A stretch of DNA of 64,000 bases from Saccharomycopsis fibuligera x Saccharomycopsis cf. fibuligera (Eukaryota; Ascomycota; Saccharomycetes; Ascoideales; Saccharomycopsidaceae), in the NCBI GenBank assembly GCA_001936135.1, contig CP012816.1:623501-687500 (forward strand), in the 5' to 3' direction. Positions 10,469 to 22,200 of this stretch are shown here, piece by piece. How positions within the stretch are numbered: position 1 is the stretch's first letter; every line of letters begins with the position of its first letter. A model generated the notes under the pieces. It had not been told where the DNA came from and did not search any database. It saw only the letters and a program-made list of their open reading frames with translations. Position numbers and translations under genes: made by a program.

Positions 10469-13400
10469 ATGGTATGTTTAAGGGTCTATATGCTGTTGCT
10501 GCTGCTTTTGCGTTCTGCTGTGCAATTGACCGGTAACCGTGTACAAGGCAATGCAAGCAAGAATTTCTGAATGTTCTTTAGTACTAACCGCAGTTTTGAC
10601 AGGCTGGTGCTATAGAAAACGCTCGTAAAGAAATCAAGCGCCTATCGTTAGACGATAGCAATGAAAGTGACTATGGTCAGATTTACTCTGTATCTGGTCC
10701 GGTTGTTATTGCCGAGAACATGATTGGCTGTGCTATGTACGAATTGGTCAAGGTCGGTCACGACAACTTGGTTGGTGAAGTCATCAGAATTGATGGTGAC
10801 AAAGCAACCGTGCAAGTTTACGAAGAAACCGCCGGTGTGACCGTGGGTGACCCAGTGTTAAGAACTGGTAAGCCGTTGTCCGTTGAATTGGGCCCTGGTT
10901 TAATGGAAACCATTTATGATGGTATTCAAAGACCATTGAAGGATATTAAAGACAAGTCTCAATCTATTTATATTCCAAGAGGTATCGATGCTCCTGCATT
11001 GTCAAGAACTGCCCAATATGATTTCCAGCCTGGATCTTTGAAAGTTGGTGACCACATCACTGGCGGTGACATTTTCGGTTCCATTTACGAGAACTCTTTA
11101 CTTAGCGACCACAAGATCTTATTGCCTCCAAGAGCTAAAGGTACCATCACTAATATTGCAGAATCTGGTAGTTATGGCGTTGAAGATGATGTGTTGGAAA
11201 TTGAATTCAACGGTAAGAAATACAATTACTCTATGATGCACACATGGCCTGTCAGAGCCCCAAGACCAGTGGCCAGTAAATTGTCTGCTGATTATCCATT
11301 GTTGACCGGTCAAAGAGTTTTGGATGCCTTGTTCCCTTGTGTGCAAGGTGGTACTACTTGTATCCCAGGTGCTTTCGGTTGTGGTAAGACAGTTATTTCT
11401 CAATCTTTGTCTAAATATTCGAACTCTGACGTCATTATTTACGTGGGTTGTTTTGCAAGAGGTACAGAAGTCATAATGGCTGATGGTACTGAAAGGAATA
11501 TCGAGGACATTGATGTTGGTCACCAAGTTTTGGGTAAGGATGGTAAACCAAGAAATGTTGTTGCTTTACCTCGTGGTGAAGATGAAATGTATGAAGTGAC
11601 CCAAAAGCCTAGTCTTGGAGCTTCTGATGATTGCGGAAAAGTGTCTTTCACATGTAATTCCAACCACAAGTTAGTTCTTGTAACTCCACAAAACATCATT
11701 ATTACAAACCGTATTCTTTCGAAAAACAGTGAGACTTCCGTTAAATACTTTGGCTTTTCTAATATTACTCTCGAATCTCGTACTGTCCAAATCGTTGATG
11801 AGTTCACTAAATCTTTTGAACATGAAGCTAACGGGGGCTTGGAAGCCGCTGAACAAAAAGCTAATGAGTTTGTTGCTTCTCTCAGTAAAGAAGATTTCCA
11901 CTGGACTTTGGAGGCTAGAGATCTTAGTCTTTTGAAGGGCCATATCCGTAAAGCAACTCATCAATCTATCAACCCAATTTTGTTGGAAAAACCATTTATT
12001 GCTGACCAGCTTGCTTCTCAAGGTTTGGATTCTAAATATGCTTCAGAAGTTGCATATCTTCTCGGTTTGTGGGTTGCTAGTGACAACTCTGAAAAATCTT
12101 CTTTCACCGTTGACAAGGAGATTTACAGCCGTGTTGAAGAGTATGCTGAAAAATTGAACTTAGTTACTGAATCCACATCTGAAGAAACTCGCCGTTACGT
12201 CACCATCTCCAAAAAAGGTGAAACCAATAATGTCTTCTCAAACATTGTGCAAGAATCTGGACTTACAAGCAATACCAAATGCATTCCATCAAGACTTGCT
12301 CATGATTCTTTTAATGTACGTGAAAACTTCATTGCCGGTCTTATTGATTCTGATGGACATGTCAAATATGACAGTGAAAGAGGTATCTACAATGCTACTA
12401 TCAAAACCATTTACCCACAAGTTCGTGATGGTCTTATCAAAGTTGCTCGTTCTCTTGGTATTTGCGTTTCAGCTAGTAGCGATGCAGAAAAGAAAAACCA
12501 TGCAGTTTTTATGAGTGGTGACAAGGTCTTGGCTTCTGTTCTTAGTAAGTGCGCTTCGTCTGGCAAGAATGCTACTCATCCAGGTAACTTTAAGCGTGAA
12601 GCTACCAAAATGTACTTCGATATCAAGAAAGTCGGAGTTGACAAATACTATGGTATTACCCTTGAAGATGGCTCTGATCATCAGTTCTTGTTATCTAACT
12701 TGGCCCTTGTCCATAATTGCGGTGAACGTGGTAATGAAATGGCTGAAGTTTTGATGGAATTCCCAGAATTGTACACCACTGTTGGGGACAGAAAAGAACC
12801 AATTATGAAACGTACTACTTTGGTTGCCAACACTTCTAATATGCCAGTCGCTGCCAGAGAAGCTTCCATCTACACTGGTATTACTTTGGCTGAATATTTC
12901 AGGGATCAAGGTAAAGATGTTTCCATGATTGCAGACTCTTCTTCTAGATGGGCTGAAGCTTTGAGAGAAATTTCTGGCCGTTTGGGTGAAATGCCTGCCG
13001 ATCAGGGTTTCCCAGCCTACTTGGGTGCCAAATTGTCTTCTTTCTACGAAAGAGCTGGTAAAGCAGTTGCTTTGGGTTCTCCAGAAAGAGTTGGGTCTGT
13101 TTCTATTGTTGCTGCAGTATCTCCAGCGGGTGGTGATTTCTCTGATCCAGTTACAACTTCTACCTTAGGTATCACTCAAGTTTTCTGGGGTTTGGATAAA
13201 AAATTAGCTCAAAGAAAACATTTCCCATCTATTAACACTTCCATCTCCTACTCCAAGTACACTGGTGCTTTGGATAAATATTATGAAGGTAATTATCCAG
13301 AATTCCCAGTGTTGAGAGATAGAATTAAGGAAATTTTGTCCAATGCTGAAGAATTAGAGCAAGTCGTCCAGTTAGTTGGTAAGTCTGCTCTTTCTGATTC

Positions 13401-13722
13401 TGACAAAATTACTTTGGATGTTGCTAATTTGATTAAGGAAGATTTCTTACAGCAAAATGGTTACTCTTCATATGATGCTTTCTGTCCAATCTGGAAGACT
13501 TATGACATGATGAAATCTTTTATTATTTACTACGATGAAGCTCAAAAGGCTGTTTCTAATGGCGCACAATGGTCTAAGTTGGCTGAAACTACTGCTGAAG
13601 CTAAACACAAGGTTTCTAGTGCCAAGTTCTTTGAGCCAAGTGAAGGTGAAGATGCTGGTAAGGAAAGTTTTGACAAGTTGAATAGCTTCCTTTATGAATC
13701 TTTTGCTGAAGCCAGCGAGTAA
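10469..13722 (+). CDS. VMA1: Vacuolar H+-ATPase catalytic subunit A, with intein and one intron
   Basis: Exon 1 is only the ATG (10469-10471). The intron 10472-10602 has donor GTATGT, branch TACTAAC at 10582 and acceptor GACAG. Exon 2 runs from 10603 to 13722. The precursor is 1040 residues; removing the 423-residue intein leaves 617, the length of mature yeast Vma1. This is the ATP-hydrolysing A subunit of the V1 sector, which drives vacuolar and endomembrane acidification. The P-loop GAFGCGKT and the [14 protein letters not shown] start are clear, and the end FAEASE matches Candida orthologues. The intein is inserted between the Gly and Cys of [13 protein letters not shown], with its own first residue at Cys284, the same site as the S. 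cerevisiae VDE. Expression depends on both pre-mRNA splicing and protein splicing. Confidence 0.97.
11449..12717 (+). mobile_element. VMA1 intein (VDE/PI-SceI family) with altered endonuclease motif
   Basis: In-frame protein intron of 423 residues; S. cerevisiae VDE has 454. Splicing blocks look intact: Cys1 in CFARGTEV, block [11 protein letters not shown] with its His, block G LALVHN followed by the +1 Cys of CGERGNE. Two LAGLIDADG motifs remain. The second, IAGLIDSDG, keeps its acid (Asp302). The first reads [11 protein letters not shown], where PI-SceI has LLGLWIGDGLS, so the position of the catalytic Asp218 holds Ser211 with an Asp one place later. The lysines that align with PI-SceI Lys301 (KCIPSRL) and probably Lys403 are present. 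The inference is a splicing-competent intein whose homing nuclease is impaired or lost. Codon usage looks like that of the host gene. Confidence 0.95.
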
Positions 13723-14544
13723 ACATTAAAAAAAAAGAAAATAAAGTATTTTCTGTAATATCTGACCATTTTTTGATTTGTTAACTTTTTGTCATGAACT
13801 AGTTTTGGAACTTGCAAAAAAAATTCTCTTTATCTGTTCAGCGTTCCTATCCTATTTTCTTCTATTGTTCTTTTTTTATTCTTATTATATTTATTTTTTA
13901 TTATTCATTTAGTTTATTTTTAGTCCTTCCATACACAGCGAAACATAATAAAAATTGATACTTTGAAATTTTGATGTCATGTAGATTATTATCAATTATT
14001 AATAATCGTCAAAGACATCATTACGAGAGGATGCAAAGCAAGTCAATGTAGAACTTAATGATAAACCCAAACGTTAGTAATACTATACAAAATTAAAGTT
14101 ATATAACAAAATCATTATAACAATAAATTGGTGAAAAAAATAAACGGAACAGCATAAGAAAAAGAGCAAATCAGAATGACTGAACAGTCTAAAATAGCAA
14201 CACAAGCAAACCGAGAAAATATTATAGATTGCAATACCGAACTAAACAAAAAGCAAAACGCAAAAAAACATATTTAAAAAAAAGAATTATAGAACAGAAT
14301 TAAAAAGGTAAATGAATCTTAAAAAAATAATGGAATAAGGATCAACAACCAAGCATTGGAAAAACAACCATAAGTGAGACAAAGTATAATACTGGCAATT
14401 TTTTTTTTTTTTTTTTTTTTTGATTGTTATAGCCAAATCAAAATTAGCTTATTATGGACCACAAAAAATAGCATAATCAAATGCCGTGAGTCATAAGGAG
14501 ATCCCTTGAAACTGCATAGAGCTAAATTCATTATGACCCTCCTC
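13723..14544. other. Convergent intergenic region after VMA1
   Basis: About 820 bp of AT-rich DNA between the ends of VMA1 and the MED3-like gene. It contains a T-run at 14401-14422 and A-rich patches. No gene, tRNA or other structured RNA was recognised. Confidence 0.5.
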
Positions 14545-14739
14545 CTATAACATTATTGACTGACTAGGAGTGCTACCATTCATCACTAAACCACCTCCAC
14601 TATTATTATTTCTATTATTATTATTGCTATTATTCGTATTTGAGTTGTTAGTCCTATTAAATGTCTTTTTGTTCTTCACTACTGGCGTCTGAGAGCTTAG
14701 CTTAGAGTTATTTTTGTTTTTATTGTTATTGTTATTGTT

Positions 14740-14778
<39 letters not shown>

Positions 14779-15162
14779 GAAAACAGTGTTTTTACCAAGG
14801 TTATTGTTAGAGTTCAAAGTACTGTCATTAACAAATGGTTTAAGGTTGGCTAGCTCAAACTTTTGTGCTTTGAAACCACTAGCTTGGTGCGATAGTTCAA
14901 TGAACGGCAACAAGTCGTTATATCTCTTTAAGTAATCAGTTAATTTTTGTCTCAATTCAAACAATTTGGCCGCCACCGAATGGAAAAACTCTTGTTCATT
15001 AGCATTATCAGACACATGAGCTAAAAGCGATAGAAAATTGCTCACTTCACGTCTTACTATTTCAATTTGCTTTCTGACCTCTTCGATTTCATTCAACGTC
15101 TTGTCAACATCTATTTTACTGACATCAAACTGCGATAATTGTATATGCGCAGTTTGGCTCAT
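14545..15162 (-). CDS. Probable Mediator tail subunit, Med3/Pgd1-like
   Basis: 205 residues. The first half is helical: NEIEEVRKQIEIVRREVSNF, then a second helix around LFELRQKLTDYLKRYNDLLPFIE. This order and spacing resemble the N-terminal helices of S. cerevisiae Pgd1/Med3 (INEARDEI...FNEFIQIMANI...KYLHIRDKILQL). The second half is a poly-Asn run (about 128-146), a basic Lys/Asn segment and an Asn/Ser-rich tail, compatible with the disordered Gln/Asn-rich part of Med3. Med3 with Med2 and Med15 forms the activator-binding tail module of Mediator. The protein is shorter than Pgd1 (about 400), so the call is tentative; an unrelated coiled-coil protein is possible. Clear ATG at 15162. Confidence 0.4.
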
Positions 15163-15913
15163 TCTTTATTGTCTTCTTTTTTTTAGAATATTTGTATGAT
15201 TAAGGATAATGATATCCAGAAAAAAATCGATAGAACCAATTCAACTATTATTAATACAATGTTGCAATGCAAATAAAAAGTTGGAGTTTAAGGTATTGAC
15301 TCCGGCAGCTTGTTGGTTAGCTGATCCAAGAATTTAATTTGTCTCCTTTTTGTTTTTCCTTTTCTTGAAAATGCAAATCCAACAATAAACGGAGGAATAA
15401 AACGAACGATAATGGGTGACTATGTGTGTGGTTAATATATTATGATTATGATAGTCTAAATGTAAAAATGGATCTATTCTGACCTTACTGGAAGAAAAGC
15501 GAAGTTTTTTCAAGAAAGATAGTAGTTGACGAGAAGCACTATTAGCATCACAGTGGTCATTCCCAGGACAGCGATTCCCGCCATTTCGGTTTTTTGTATT
15601 TTTACATTTTAATTTTTTTATTGTGCTTAATTAGTGTTTTCATGGTTTCGAGCAATGAAGCAGTTTGGCGGTGCGCGTAGCAACTGTACGTAAATATATG
15701 GGTTCAATATAAACATAAATTAAGTGCGATACTAAAAAGAGACAGACAGAAATTAGAGAAACAAAGCAGAGAATAATGTACAAAGGCATATATAATAATG
15801 TAAAGAGGTAGTGAGTTGTAACAATTGCAAGACAGAGAAAACATGAAAGAAAAATTGGAAAATAATAAAATTGAAAAACAATAACAAAGATGAGCGAAAC
15901 TCGATGAGGCCCA
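15163..15913. other. Intergenic: MED3-like promoter and PIR gene 3' flank
   Basis: About 750 bp without a supported gene. An open frame at 15640-15924 is hydrophobic, lacks homology that I recognise and overlaps the PIR stop, so it is probably chance. Confidence 0.4.
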
Positions 15914-17017
15914 TTAACAATCAATCAAGTTAACAACATACAAATAAACTGGAGCACATTGGGAGCCAATATTTTGATCATAAAGATTGTAGAAAGTGCC
16001 TGAAAGGCATTGGTAAAAAACTGAGCTATTACCAAGGGCTAGTTTGCCACTATCGGTGATACCCCAACCAGCAGCAATCACCGCACCGGCTTGTGGTGTA
16101 GGGCCATCAAACTGAAATTGTCTGTTAGCCACAATAGAACCAATTCTCTTAGAAGAATCTTTTAATATAGAGTCTTCCAAAGTTAATGTCAAAGTGCCGT
16201 TCTTCTTGCAAGAGGAAGTAGCTCCAATGTTTGGGATGCCACTATAGGAAGCAGAGGAGGATGAAGTTGAAATAGTTGAATCAGAGTCACTGGATGTGGT
16301 TATGGTTGCAAAGGTTGAAAGAGAATGAGAAATTGGGAAGGCGCTGGTGGTAGAGGTTATAGTGGTCGCTTCTCCGTCATTGTCAATCTTGCTGCTTTCA
16401 CTGATGCTTAATGTACTACTGATGGCAAAAGTCTGGTCATCGCCACAACCACTAAGAGATGATTCAACAACATAAGTGGAACCAAGCACTGTAGTAGTAA
16501 AAGTGGTAAATTGTGCACATTCTTCATTGGAAGAGGCTGTATTTGCTGATGTGGAACTTGGGGCTGAAGAATCAGTATCAGATAAAGTAAATACAGTATG
16601 TTCGGTTGTACAAACATCACATTCTGGCTTTAAAGTTGAGAGCTTAGTCACAGAAACAGTTTGAGTTGGTCCGGAGATTATGCTTACGCTTGGTGCGGAA
16701 GTTTGCTTGACGGTGCTAAGCGAAGTTTGAGTAGCTGGTCCTTGAATTTGCCCATCATTTATCTGACTCACTGGTTGAACAACCGAAGAAATATAATCTC
16801 TTTTTGCAATACCAGTAAAGCTAGCAGCGTCTGACCCGGTGGAGCTTATTGGTACAATTGCAATGCCGAATGATGTTGTATAATCTGTTTGAATATCGGA
16901 CAAGGTAGTGCTGGGAGTAAGGGTCGTCCACGAAGAAGAGTCCTCAGGGATATAACTTGCAAGAACAGAGTTGGAAAGTAAGAGTAAAGTTGCCACGGAG
17001 GTTAGTACCTTGATCAT
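15914..17017 (-). CDS. PIR-family cell wall protein
   Basis: 367 residues from the ATG at 17017, the first that yields a signal peptide (about residues 1-20, ending SVLA). A Kex2 site Lys-Arg is at 72-73, as in PIR preproproteins. One PIR repeat-like unit, [10 protein letters not shown] (about 83-92), carries the Gln used for alkali-labile ester linkage to beta-1,3-glucan. A Ser/Thr-rich region that should be O-mannosylated follows. The C terminus has exactly the PIR four-cysteine signature C-X66-C-X16-C-X12-C, ending NLIDC. It is a covalently linked wall protein like Pir1/Hsp150/Cis3, with only one repeat so closest to Cis3/Pir32 types. No GPI signal. Upstream, 17070-17053 looks like TACTAAC...CTAG on this strand, so a 5' UTR intron is possible. 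Confidence 0.9.
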   Translation of the reverse strand: MIKVLTSVATLLLLSNSVLASYIPEDSSSWTTLTPSTTLSDIQTDYTTSFGIAIVPISSTGSDAASFTGIAKRDYISSVVQPVSQINDGQIQGPATQTSLSTVKQTSAPSVSIISGPTQTVSVTKLSTLKPECDVCTTEHTVFTLSDTDSSAPSSTSANTASSNEECAQFTTFTTTVLGSTYVVESSLSGCGDDQTFAISSTLSISESSKIDNDGEATTITSTTSAFPISHSLSTFATITTSSDSDSTISTSSSSASYSGIPNIGATSSCKKNGTLTLTLEDSILKDSSKRIGSIVANRQFQFDGPTPQAGAVIAAGWGITDSGKLALGNSSVFYQCLSGTFYNLYDQNIGSQCAPVYLYVVNLIDC

Positions 17018-17747
17018 ATTGGAAGAGATATCACAAAATTGATGGTTATTTCCTAGAATTAATGTTAGTAGTGGAAGAACGTATATGTGTAATGGGTATA
17101 CAGGATGTTGATAGGGTATCAAAGTTTATTAAGTTGACGTTATTGAAGAACTACAAAATTGAAAACAAAACATGTTTAGACGGGAAATCTCGTAGATTAT
17201 ATAATTGCCAGCCGTAGCAAGATTCTGCTAATGGATTCCACCACGTCTAGCTAAAACTTCTACTATGTATAAGAGACAGACTTTTCTTACAAGGTTCCAA
17301 AACTAGCACCCGCCTCGTCTAGCTGCACAGCTGGCATTAGATGCTTACCATGGAAAGTTTAGCAGTAAGGTCCCCATAATGTGTGTTAGAAAAATAAGGT
17401 GGCTGGACAGTCTCCGATATTCAGAAGTCTTTCAGGCCCCGTTTAACACATGCATGTTCTATGTTCCCCGAGGTATGACAGCGTCTCTATATGCATATAC
17501 TGTCTCCATGGATTGTATGCTGTCTCAAGTAATTTTTTGTGCTTTATAAGTGATGGCGCACATTCAATCTTAGTTACGTTTTACGTACCTGTCAACCTAA
17601 ACCCATTTGTGAAAAGAAGAACGAACTACAAATTTCACAAAAAAAAAAAGAAAAAGAAAAAAAAATCTGCAACCTTGAAATACACCTTTTCTCAAATTGA
17701 GACCACCCAATACTTCACAAAAAGTGACTGCATGTAAGAAAAATAAA
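17018..17747. promoter_or_regulatory. PIR gene upstream region
   Basis: Contains a branch point (TACTAAC, 17070-17064, minus strand) and acceptor (ending at 17053) of a possible 5' UTR intron. Several donors are possible, for example GTAAGC at 17348-17343 or GTACGT near 17590; none can be chosen from sequence alone. A-rich stretch at 17639-17665. The Pol III terminator of the tRNA gene (T-run on the minus strand) lies at about 17738-17747. Confidence 0.4.
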
Positions 17748-17830
17748 CTCCTCATCAGGGGCTCGAACCCTGGACATTTCGGTTCCTTATTTCTAAAAGC
17801 CGAACGCTCTACCAACTGAGCTAATAAGGA
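17748..17830 (-). tRNA. tRNA-Lys(UUU) with a 10-nt intron
   Basis: Read on the minus strand, it folds into a full cloverleaf. The acceptor TCCTTAT pairs with ATGAGGA, the discriminator is G, the D arm is GCTC/GAGC with AGTTGGTA loop, the anticodon stem is TTCGG/CCGAA, and the T arm is CAGGG-TTCGAGC-CCCTG. The anticodon TTT is at 17797-17795. A 10-nt intron (17793-17784) follows position 37, the canonical site; yeast tRNA-Lys(UUU) is also intron-bearing. A T-run just downstream serves as Pol III terminator. A Ty3-type element sits 12 bp upstream of the 5' end. Confidence 0.95.
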
Positions 17831-17842
17831 CGGAGTTACTTT

Positions 17843-18096
17843 TGTTGTGTTTAAATGAGGGTTAGTTCTCTACTAAGTATTTTAAACACGTTTGTTATTG
17901 TTATTATCGTTATCGATGGTTATCTCGGCCTATCATTTATTCCACCCATCGCTATATACACAAGTTAAAAGGAACACTTCGCCGACCTTTATACAAGATT
18001 TTCGACAATTTGAAGGACATTTGAAGGATCCTTCAGACGGTTGTGAACACAAACTGATCAGGAATGCGAACACAATGAAGGAAAATGTTCGCAACA
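17843..18096 (-). repeat. LTR (downstream copy) of the Ty3/gypsy element
   Basis: 254 bp, TG...CA ends with the inverted tips TGTTG/CAACA. Matches the copy at 23785-24038 base for base as far as I can compare by eye. Confidence 0.95.
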
Positions 18097-19284
18097 CTTC
18101 CCTGTCTCGACCAAATTTCGCCCTCGAAATTATCTCCAATCTGTACTACCCAGCGAAGGTTCAGAATTTCACGAGCCAATTCTGGTACACGAAGTGGGAA
18201 ACATATAACCGCTATTACCACATTGCGGACCAAATCCCAAAACCACTCCCATCGTTCCATTCCGTTCTTTCAACTTGTAGAAGATAACAAAAATAAGAAG
18301 AAATGTTAACATCAAAGATTTATAAATGAAAAGTGTAAATTGCATGCATGCAGAATGAAAAATAAGAAACATAAAAATAAAAAACTCTTCTTTTGGCCAG
18401 AAAGAAAAGGTGTGATGCGTTCTTGTGCACATCCCGGCTAATTGACTGCTAACCAATTTGCAATGCATTTCTAAGGCAGAGCCAACGCCGGCAGGTCCAA
18501 TCAGAGTTGCCTTGTCAGTAATTGGTACCTGGTCTATACTAAATCTCCGTACAATGATTTGCCATTAAATACGTCAGACTAGCAGAGCAATAAATATAAA
18601 ATAAAATACCATCATCCATCCAGATCCGTTTCAATCAACTCGATAATTCAGCGTTTCGCTTATTTTAAAAGATGTACATAAACGTCAATCTTTCGTATCG
18701 ATGATCTCCAAGAATCCAAACTTCGAAGAGGACTAGATCCAACTTCATTCCATCCACGACCTCCGAGGGTCCATATTCGAAGAGGAATAAATCCAACTTC
18801 TTTTCATTCACGACCTCCGAGGGTCCATATTCGAAGAGGAATAACATCCAACTTCTTTCATTCATTCTCTTTCGTTAATCAATCTTTAACGCTTGATCAT
18901 CGTCGAGTCATTCGTTTACTCTTTTCTAGATTGCTAGTTGTCATTGTAGCCTTTGGCCACAATGGACTGACAACTTATTCTTCCCCTTGTTGGGCAGAAA
19001 GCGACCTCGCGCTAGATACTAGTTTTAAGTCAGTGCATAGTATTTGCTCTTGTTTATCTCAGTCTATAACTCTCGTGTTGTTGTTTCTTTAAAATCAAAA
19101 AAAAATCGTACTAAATCGTAATAATACCAACTAAATTCGCCGAATATACATACCGAATAATTATGTTGCTGTCGAATAGTTATGGTGTATACCAAAACAT
19201 GGGTCAAACATGCAACATAGTGAAAATATGTTGAAATTATGTGAAGATATTTTTACTTCTAAAACTGTAATTTAATTACGTGTC
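18097..19284 (-). other. Non-coding 3' part of the Ty3/gypsy element
   Basis: About 1.2 kb between the end of the pol frame and the downstream LTR. It begins, on the LTR side, with the purine-rich tract used to prime plus-strand synthesis. It contains a tandem repeat (18722-18870). No further element gene is recognised. Confidence 0.6.
18722..18870. repeat. Three 54-bp tandem repeats inside the element
   Basis: Units start with TTCGAAGAGGA at 18722, 18776 and 18830, spaced by 54 bp, and share the words CCAACTTC and ACGACCTCCGAGGGTCC. The unit length is a multiple of three and the minus strand is open across it. Whether this is a coding relic, an RNA structure or a chance expansion cannot be said. 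Confidence 0.8.
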
Positions 19285-22200
19285 TCAACTTGACATCTTC
19301 TCCAAATCCAGTAACCAATTATCAACCAATTGGTCTGTTGGTTCTTGTTCCGTTCGTATCAAAAATGTTTTCAACAATCTCTTAGTTATTGCTTGTGGTA
19401 CGCATTCCATCCAGGTGGCAACATCAAAAATACCGGCTATATGGGGAGGAGCACGGTGAAACGTGGCAGATATCTCCTCATTAGCAATATCAATAAAAAT
19501 AATCTCTTTAATATCATCTAAACGTGCTTTCAACTGACGCTTCTGTGGACAGTTGAGATAATCCTGAAAAACTCGGTGTAAATAACTAAAATCAGAGTCA
19601 TTCTGACGTTTATAAGGCTTTAACCATTTGCATAAGAATTTTTGATTGCGTAGACTTCTCCGAAGAGGAATGTTTATAGAAATTTGGTTATATTCGTTGA
19701 TCTCCGAAACACAGCGATATGGTCCAAAATATATTGGATCCCACTTGCTTATAGTTGCACTATGGAAAGCAAGTCGATGAACAAATACTAAGTCGTTTTT
19801 CCGAAACTTCTGAATCGGTCTAAAGTTGTTGGCTTTAAACTCGCGACTGATAATGTTGTCAATGTCCTCATTCTTGACTAATCTCCAAATTACCTGATGA
19901 TGGTCATCTTGAAACTGAACATAATTGGCCAAAGCGTTTGGATTCTCATTGTAGTGTTCACGCTTTTTGGGGTCCTTTAGTTCATGCCAAGGAACAACTT
20001 CTTGCAGAAAATGGGTTGATTGTGGAGCTGGTAAAACATTGTTTCTGCCTGTACTAATTTGAAAAGCATTAAAACCACGCGTTTGCTTTGCTTCGTTCAA
20101 GTAATATTCAATAATGGGTAAGTACTGAAGCCAATTTGAAAACAATTCCATATAACTTTTGAGTACTTGACTGACCGTGCGAATATTGCGTTCTGCTAGA
20201 CCATTAGACTGATGATGGTTGGGAGTCGCAAAGATAATGTTAACACTATAAGTTTCTAGAAATTTCTTAAAAACTCGTGAAGTAAATTTAGCATCTAAAT
20301 CAGCAATGATGACCTTTGGAAAATAATGTCGTGTAAATAATTTCACTAGTATGTTGATTATAGTTGTTGAGGTTGCATTTGCCACAATTGGTTCAAGGTA
20401 AATACGTCTCGACAATCTGTCGACTACAACCAAAATTTGATTGAAGATTTGGTTCTGATCCTTGATTGTTGGCAAGTGAGTTAAAATATCCATGTGGAGT
20501 ACTTGTCCAACGCTGAGTGCTGGCATTAGTGGACGTTGGAATACCTGTGTGCTATAATTGAGTGACTTATTTGCAGTACATGTCTTGCATTGTTGAATAA
20601 CTTTTCTCACAATTTTCTGCATCTTGGTGAAAAAGATGTAATTCAGTAAGTCAGCAATTGTTTTCCATTGACCTAAATGAGCTTGTTGATGAACCGATTC
20701 CACTAACTTATATTGTAAGTCTCTTCCAACTACTAAAACAGTGGCATGGTCTCCTGGAACGCTCATGAAAAGCAATCCTTTGTAATATCTCACCAATTGT
20801 TTGCCAACTAATTGAGGTTCTTCAGATGGCTGTTTTTGTTCTTGTTTATAAATTATCTGATACGGTTCTGGCAAATGTCTGTAATTATCAATAATTTCTT
20901 TGACTGTTGCGGTACCAAAGCGAGTGTGAAACTCTTCATAATTAGCAGCGAGATCTTCATCTAATTCACATTGTAACATGCAATACTCTGGTGTATTCTG
21001 ATATTGGCGTGATAAACCATCAGATGGATTTTGTTGTGATCTAATTGGACAGAATTTGAACTGAAAATTGGCTAAATAAGATAACCACCTGTACAACTTT
21101 GCTTCTGGACGCTCGTATTTTTTCTGGCTTATAAATTCCACAGTTTGATTATCAGTATAAATTTCAATTGATCTATCCGCTATTAAGTATCCAAAGCGTT
21201 GTAACACTAGGACAACCGAATAAAGTTCTTTTTGCCAAATTGGCCACATAATTTCCTCAGAAGAAAAAGCTTTTGAAAAATAGGCAAGCACACCTACTTT
21301 ATTATTGTTTTGCCACATTTCTATGATGGCACCGGCGGCAGAATTTGAAGCATCGCAATAAATCTTAATGTCAGCCTTACGAATGAGGGGAACTAAAACT
21401 GGTTTTGAAGTAAGAGCGTCTTTCAATTGTTGAACGGAGTGACTAACCTTCGTGTCGTTATACTGGAGCTTTCCTTTGATGAAGTCCCGTAAGCCTTCAG
21501 ACTTTTGCGCGCAGTGTGCTATATATGTTCGAAAATAGTTCACTGTTCCTAAAAAGCTTTGAGCATCTTTTTTGGTTCTTATTGGTGGCCAGTTCTTTAT
21601 AGCATCTGTTTTCTTAATTATAGGTTGAACTGATCTATGACGTATTACATGACCGAGAAACTCTGTTTCCTCAGCGCAAAATTCACATTTGCTTTCGTTT
21701 AGGATAATAGCATAATCCGAAAGGATCTTAAAGACGTCATGAATAAGTTGCAAATGCTGTGAATATGTATCTGAATATAACAAGATATCATCCATATACA
21801 TTAATACACCACAAAATAAGAATTCCTTTAATATTGCACTCAAATTTTTAATAAATGTGTTTGGAGCACCCGACAAGCCGAAAGGCATACGCGTATATTG
21901 GAAAACACCCATGTGAGTAACAAAAGCAGTTAACGGCTTTGATTTGCTGTCCATTTTAACCTGATGATATCCAGATGATAAGTCTAGTTTGCTGAATATC
22001 TTAGCATCTCCAAATGCTGTTAACAACTCTTCATCGCTTATACTCGCCGATACTGGAGTAATAGAATTAGCATTGACAGTTTGGTAGTTGACCACGAATC
22101 TGTGTGACCCATCTTTTTTGGGAACTGTGAACCCTCGTGATACCGTTTGACTGTCTGAGTATTCAATTATTCCGGATTTTAAGAGCTTTGTTATAATTTC

